A stretch of 64,000 nt of DNA, taken from assembly GCF_029962835.1 (NCBI RefSeq), contig NC_080578.1, positions 105,267,759-105,331,758 of the forward strand. Direction: 5' to 3'. Source of the DNA: Magnolia sinica. Taxonomy: Eukaryota; Streptophyta; Magnoliopsida; Magnoliales; Magnoliaceae. The notes under the pieces are model-generated. The model was not told the DNA's origin and searched no databases. It saw only the letters and a program-made list of their open reading frames with translations. Numbering within the stretch: position 1 is the stretch's first letter; every line of letters begins with the position of its first letter. Positions 60,355 through 64,000 of this stretch are shown piece by piece. A program made the translations under genes and the position numbers.

Positions 60355-63300
60355 TGCATCACACGTGCCATACCCACTAGTGTTTATATAACACTTCATT
60401 TCCAAGGATATATGGCCCGCTTGATCCAGTTGAAACCATTCTTTGTGGGTGCGTGAATATTTGTGATTCTTTGCATGCCTTACAATTTAAAGCTGATGCC
60501 CCACCCAAAATTTTCATCTCATGCTTAAGCTTGACTTGGGCCTGGATTTCAGCTTTTGACAATTCATCCATGATGACAATGTGGCCCAGTTTTAATTTTG
60601 TTCTCTCCATACAGGCAAAGCTTCAGGAATTTCTTGGGAGACAGGATCTCGACAAGCACCTTGATGCTGATGAAGCTATAGTGCTTGGTGCAGCTCTTCA
60701 TGCTGCTAATATAAGTGATGGAATCAAGCTAAATCGTAAGCTAGGGATGAACGATGGTTCTTCATATGGTTTCATGATGGAATTAGATGGTCCTGATCTT
60801 TTGAAAGATGAGAGCACTAAACAGTTACTTGTACCGCGAATGAAGAAGCTCAACAGCAAGGTAAGCGCATCGTAATTTGAATGTGTTCCTCCTCAATAAA
60901 AATGTTAAAATTACACTTAGAAAATAGTCTCAGCTTCTTTCTAATCATGTATGGATATACTTCATATTCTACAGATGTTCAGGTCTATTAAGCATAACAA
61001 AGATTTTGAAGTTTCACTTAGCTATGAGAGTTTGGATGCATTGCCACCTGGGATTTCTTCTGATAAGTTTGCCCAGTATGCAGTGTCTGGTTTGACAGAT
61101 GCCAGTGAAAGGCGAGCAATTAACTTACACAAATCCTGAGCTGAATCCTGCCTTGATATGTTTAGACATTGGCACTCATTGTTAGGTAACATTTAGCTAT
61201 GGTGTTATCTTTTATGTTCCTTTTCAGGTATGCATCTCGCAACCTATCTTCTCCCATCAAGGCAAATCTACATTTCTCTCTGAGCAGAAGTGGGATACTT
61301 TCTCTTGATCGAGCAGAAGCTGTCATTGAGATTTCGGAATGGGTGGAAATTCCTGTAAAAAATTTAACTGCGGAGAATTCAACTACTGCCACTCTTGATG
61401 TGTCAGCTGAGGCAAGCCCTGAGAACAGTTCAGATGGGAGCAAAGACAACTTGAATATTGAGGGGGAGACTAATAACACAGCAAACCCCAATGTAGAGGA
61501 GCAACGCACTACAGAGGTTGCTACAGAAAAGAAGTTGAAGAAGCGAATCTTTAGGGTACAACTGAAGGTGAAAGCTGATAGGCTACTTTGAATCTGAATT
61601 CTAGCACTATCATTCAGTAATAGAAAATAACTGTAGTTTGACTGGAGGCAATTTCGAATGGAAATTGTGTTCCTAATGTATAGTGTACCAAAATCTCCCA
61701 CTGCTGCAGGAACCTCCTGCTTCAAACTTATGCTGCCCTTTCTCCTGCTTCCTATCCATATATACTATCGGAAACAAACACTTTCCCACTTCCCTCACAC
61801 CTCTTGTTAAGGTCCACTGTTGGTGGGGAGGTTCCTTACCCAAAAATGGGTTCACCCCCACCATCAAGTACTGTGTGACATAGGAGTGCAGTGAGTTGGG
61901 CTCATTTTGATTTGACCATTTTGCCATCTTATCACATCATTAACATTTCATCTGCCATACATAGGTAGTGGAGAAAACGGTGGGCCCCGGAATGCCTCTT
62001 TCAAAAGAAGCTCTTGATGAAGCTAAGATCAGATTGGAGGCACTGGATAAGAAAGATGCAGAGCGAAGGAGAACTGCAGAACTCAAAAACAACCTGGAGG
62101 AATACATATATGCCACAAAAGAAAAGGTTTGAAGTTATAAAATTGTATGCTTTTTGAAGAGATGACAATTGCCATGTTGTGTGGTTTTTTAGTCAACAGT
62201 TTTGGGTATCTTATCTTACTTTCAGATTTCAATGGTTGATGGTTCTGGATTGTGTTAAGTTCGCTATTCCTCTCATTTATGTCCTTATTGTGATCTATAT
62301 TTGAGGTATAGAACTGAGAATTTATATTTCCGTCTTTAGAATTGTTCTCATCTTCAAGTTGGTGAAATTCTTGTTGCTTGTCCGAGCATCCTTTAGGACC
62401 ATTCAAAAAAGAAGGGGAAAAAAAGCCTGACTATCCTTGGAGACCCTGGAATCATTATTTCATTCTTTTCCACCCATAACTGATATGACTTTTTGGGTAG
62501 GAAAGTATAGTTGAGAGAGAAAATTCACTCTGCCATCTTGGTTGCTCCCATGTTAAGGGTTCTTAAAATCTAGGCATGGCAATGGGCTGGACCTGGGGCA
62601 GGTTTTCGGGTCAGGCCTATTCAAAATTTGATTTTGCTAGGCTCAGGCCCTGCCCTTTGCCAGCCTTATTAAAATCTCCATTTGTATCGTTTCCTTTGTG
62701 CAGGGTCATCATCATCATCTAAGCCTTATCCAAATTACTTGGGGTCAGTTACATGAATCCTGTTCTGACATGCCACTCTATCAAGGGCCCATCCCTTCAG
62801 TTAGACCATGGGTCATCAAGTCTTTTCTTACTACCTCCATTCATGTCCTTTTGGGCCTTCCCCTTGCCCTTTTAGAGACTTTTAACTTGTACCAACTCAG
62901 TCTTAACTGGCAAAGTTCTTAGTCTCCATTGCACATGACCAAACCATCTAAATCTACTTTCCCTCATCTTATTACCTAGTTGTGTTACTCCGAAGTTTCC
63001 TCTAACACATTCATTTCTAATTTGATCCTCCCTGTCTTGTCACTCATCCATCTCAACATCCTCATTTCAGCACTTCCCATGAACATTCTGTTCCTTAATT
63101 GCCCTACATTCTGTACCATAAAGCATGGCCGTCTTATAGCTATCCTATAAAATTTTCCTTTCAGTTTGAGTGGTACATGACACTCCCATAAAGCTCCAGA
63201 GGCACATCTCCATTTCTTTCCCCTAGCTTGAATCTTATGGGCAACATCCTTCTCAATCTTTCCACTCATGAATTATTCACCTAAAGTATCGAAAGTGGTC

Positions 63301-63789
63301 ATTTTGGGAAATTTCTTGGTCAGCACTCTTTAACTAATTCCTTGTTTTCACTCCTATTGTTAATAAAATTGCAATCTATATGTTCTGTTTTAGTCCAACT
63401 AATTTTAAATCCTTTGAATCTAGGGCACCCCTCCATAAATCTAGCTTTGTGTTTATGCCTTACCACATCTTGTCAATCTAAACTATGTCATCTGCAAACA
63501 ACATGCACCGAGTCTTCTGTCTAGGTTTTGTAATGATATTTCTTGTTTCATAAGATCTCATTTTGTAACTCATTACAGTTTCCATTCATTAGGACCAAGT
63601 AACCTGTTTTGTCTTTCTTTCTTTTGATTGTAGCAAGATCCTTTGAAGTTGACTTTTTAACTTATATACTTCTCTTGATGTTTCTTTTGATGTTGCCACT
63701 GTTTCTTTTGCCAGTTAGAAGATTCTTCGGACATTCAGAAAATATCAACTGAACAGGAGCGTCAGTCCTTCATAAAGAAACTTGAGGAG
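51735..63789 (+). CDS. HSP70-17: ER Hsp110/Grp170-type Hsp70 (HSP70-17), partial, 3' end outside
   Basis: This chaperone acts in the ER lumen as a nucleotide-exchange and holdase partner of BiP. Exons: 51735-52508, 55083-55315, 56634-56793, 60615-60860, 60975-61111, 61228-61567, 61965-62126 and 63715-63789; all phases agree, giving 709 codons of about 870 expected. A hydrophobic signal peptide covers residues 1-29. Hsp70 ATPase motifs follow: 'SSIDLGSEWMKVAVV' (31-45), 'VIYDMGSRTTYAAL' (224-237) and 'VELIGGSTRVPKLQ' (376-389). The substrate-binding part includes 'NLSSPIKANLHFSLSRSGIL', then an acidic, Asn/Thr-rich loop (about 565-610), 'EKKLKKRIFRVQLKVVEKTV' and the helical lid. The C-terminal ER-retention signal would lie beyond 64000. 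Intron 5 uses a GC donor (AAAG|GCGAGC), and the end of exon 2 is tandemly duplicated in intron 2. Confidence 0.95.
53412..53640. mobile_element. hAT-type MITE in HSP70-17 intron 1
   Basis: The ends CAAGGTATTCCAAAACGG and the complement of CAAGGTATTCCATAACAG form inverted repeats. A perfect 8-bp duplication AGAACTTC flanks it (53404-53411 and 53641-53648). The interior has the GTAACGGCC/GGCCATTAC blocks of its sibling at 40240-40491 and a TG microsatellite (53555-53573). Confidence 0.92.
55231..55835 (+). repeat. Tandem duplication of the HSP70-17 exon 2 end plus intron
   Basis: Copy 1 (55231-55508) holds the last 85 bases of exon 2 and the start of intron 2. Copy 2 (55509 to about 55835) repeats both. 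The duplicate still reads 'ANTVAPISVDSLYDDRDFR' and keeps the donor GATTTTAG|GTGGGC (after 55592). It has one missing base near its start relative to copy 1, no proper 3' splice site in frame, and an insertion (T-run) in its intron part. Confidence 0.88.
57247..57824. mobile_element. hAT-type MITE in HSP70-17 intron 3
   Basis: The ends CAGTGTTTTAAATA are perfectly inverted over 14 bp. The flanks ATATTTAA and ATCTTTAA are an 8-bp duplication with one change. Sub-terminal GTAGCGTGTAGC/GCTACACGCTA motifs recur in both orientations. The termini match the element at 44557-45301. Confidence 0.88.
58086..58123. repeat. (TTA)n microsatellite
   Basis: About 12 TTA units. Part of a pyrimidine-rich patch that gives poly-Leu reading frames, which are not real. 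Confidence 0.9.
58128..58335. repeat. 75-bp tandem triplication
   Basis: Three units start at 58128, 58203 and 58278, each 'ACACCATAGAGATCAAAATT...' and ending in a T-run. They differ at about one position, so the expansion is recent. Confidence 0.95.
58336..60323. other. HSP70-17 intron 3, possible LTR-like patch
   Basis: No gene is visible. From about 59660 to 59930 a 'GCTTATTTAAGTGGGG' TATA-like box followed by a C/T-rich leader and 'CTCAAGGTAATAAC' looks like an LTR promoter region. I could not find ends or a target duplication. The rest is AT-rich intron with ACAC/CATA-rich sequence near 58560-58700. Confidence 0.3.
60324..60351. repeat. (CT)n microsatellite
   Basis: About 14 CT units in HSP70-17 intron 3. 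Confidence 0.9.
62700..63590 (-). mobile_element. 5'-truncated RTE-type LINE, antisense in HSP70-17 intron 7
   Basis: On the minus strand it shows late reverse-transcriptase and C-terminal blocks: 'MLFADDIV' near 63500, 'PLKLKGKFYRIAI' near 63155 and '[17 protein letters not shown]' near 63060. It ends in a GATGATGATGATG run (about 62717-62705). A short trinucleotide tail is typical of RTE LINEs. Frameshifts and stops are present. It is the same family as the near full-length copy in SYF2 intron 1, inserted in the opposite direction relative to its host gene. Confidence 0.85.
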
Positions 63790-64000
63790 GTAAGCTTTGC
63801 TTGGTGCTCCTCAGGGCTTAGACCATTGATATTGATTAGAGACTCACTCTCTTGTAATCTGTGCCTTTTCCTTGTTTTTCGATTTCTCTTCTCAGATCTC
63901 TTTGTAAATGACCCATCTTTGCCATTATGGATAGATTCTTAACTCTTTTTTAATTCTTCCACATGTTATGGTTCAACTCTTTTTTAATTCTTCCACCTGT

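Overview
The window is nuclear DNA of a flowering plant. It holds two spliced genes on the + strand, both with clear plant homologues, embedded in dense layers of transposable elements. A repeated '...GTGGGCCCACC...TACATCA...' family of about 500 bp elements makes me suspect a magnoliid or similar large-genome lineage, but that is a weak inference from memory.

Layout. From 1 to about 32.3 kb I see no host gene. This part is nested fossils: a broken Ty1/copia relic (minus strand, 3165-9056), three related TG...CA elements of 3.2-4.2 kb that look like very long solo LTRs (3295-6625, 16079-19261, 27564-31736), a diverged relative (9057-13530), an LTR-like minus-strand stretch with a 6-bp-based minisatellite (22963-26150), a tRNA-type SINE with a perfect 15-bp target duplication (20363-20555), and a pair of back-to-back Mutator-like TIR elements (21318-22373).

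From 32.4 to 47.9 kb lies SYF2, a spliceosome-associated factor with five coding exons and a 5'UTR intron. Its first coding intron is about 12.2 kb and is filled with a solo LTR, an almost full-length RTE-type LINE, an L1 LINE itself carrying two MITEs, a larger hAT-type element and a 5'-truncated L1 tail. From 47.9 to 51.6 kb is an intergenic stretch ending in a second back-to-back Mutator-like pair. From 51.7 kb to the right edge is HSP70-17, an ER-lumen Hsp110/Grp170-type Hsp70. Eight coding exons (709 codons) are present; the 3' end lies outside.

The two genes have no obvious functional link: one acts in pre-mRNA splicing, the other in ER protein folding. They do share transposon history. 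Both have the same TIR family ending within about 100 bp of the inferred transcription start, both carry the same two hAT MITE types in introns, and both carry a copy of the same RTE LINE family. I did not find a convincing new biological system. The best leads are the element ends at both promoters, the insertion of one Mutator-like element next to another's target duplication, and a tandem duplication of an HSP70-17 exon end.
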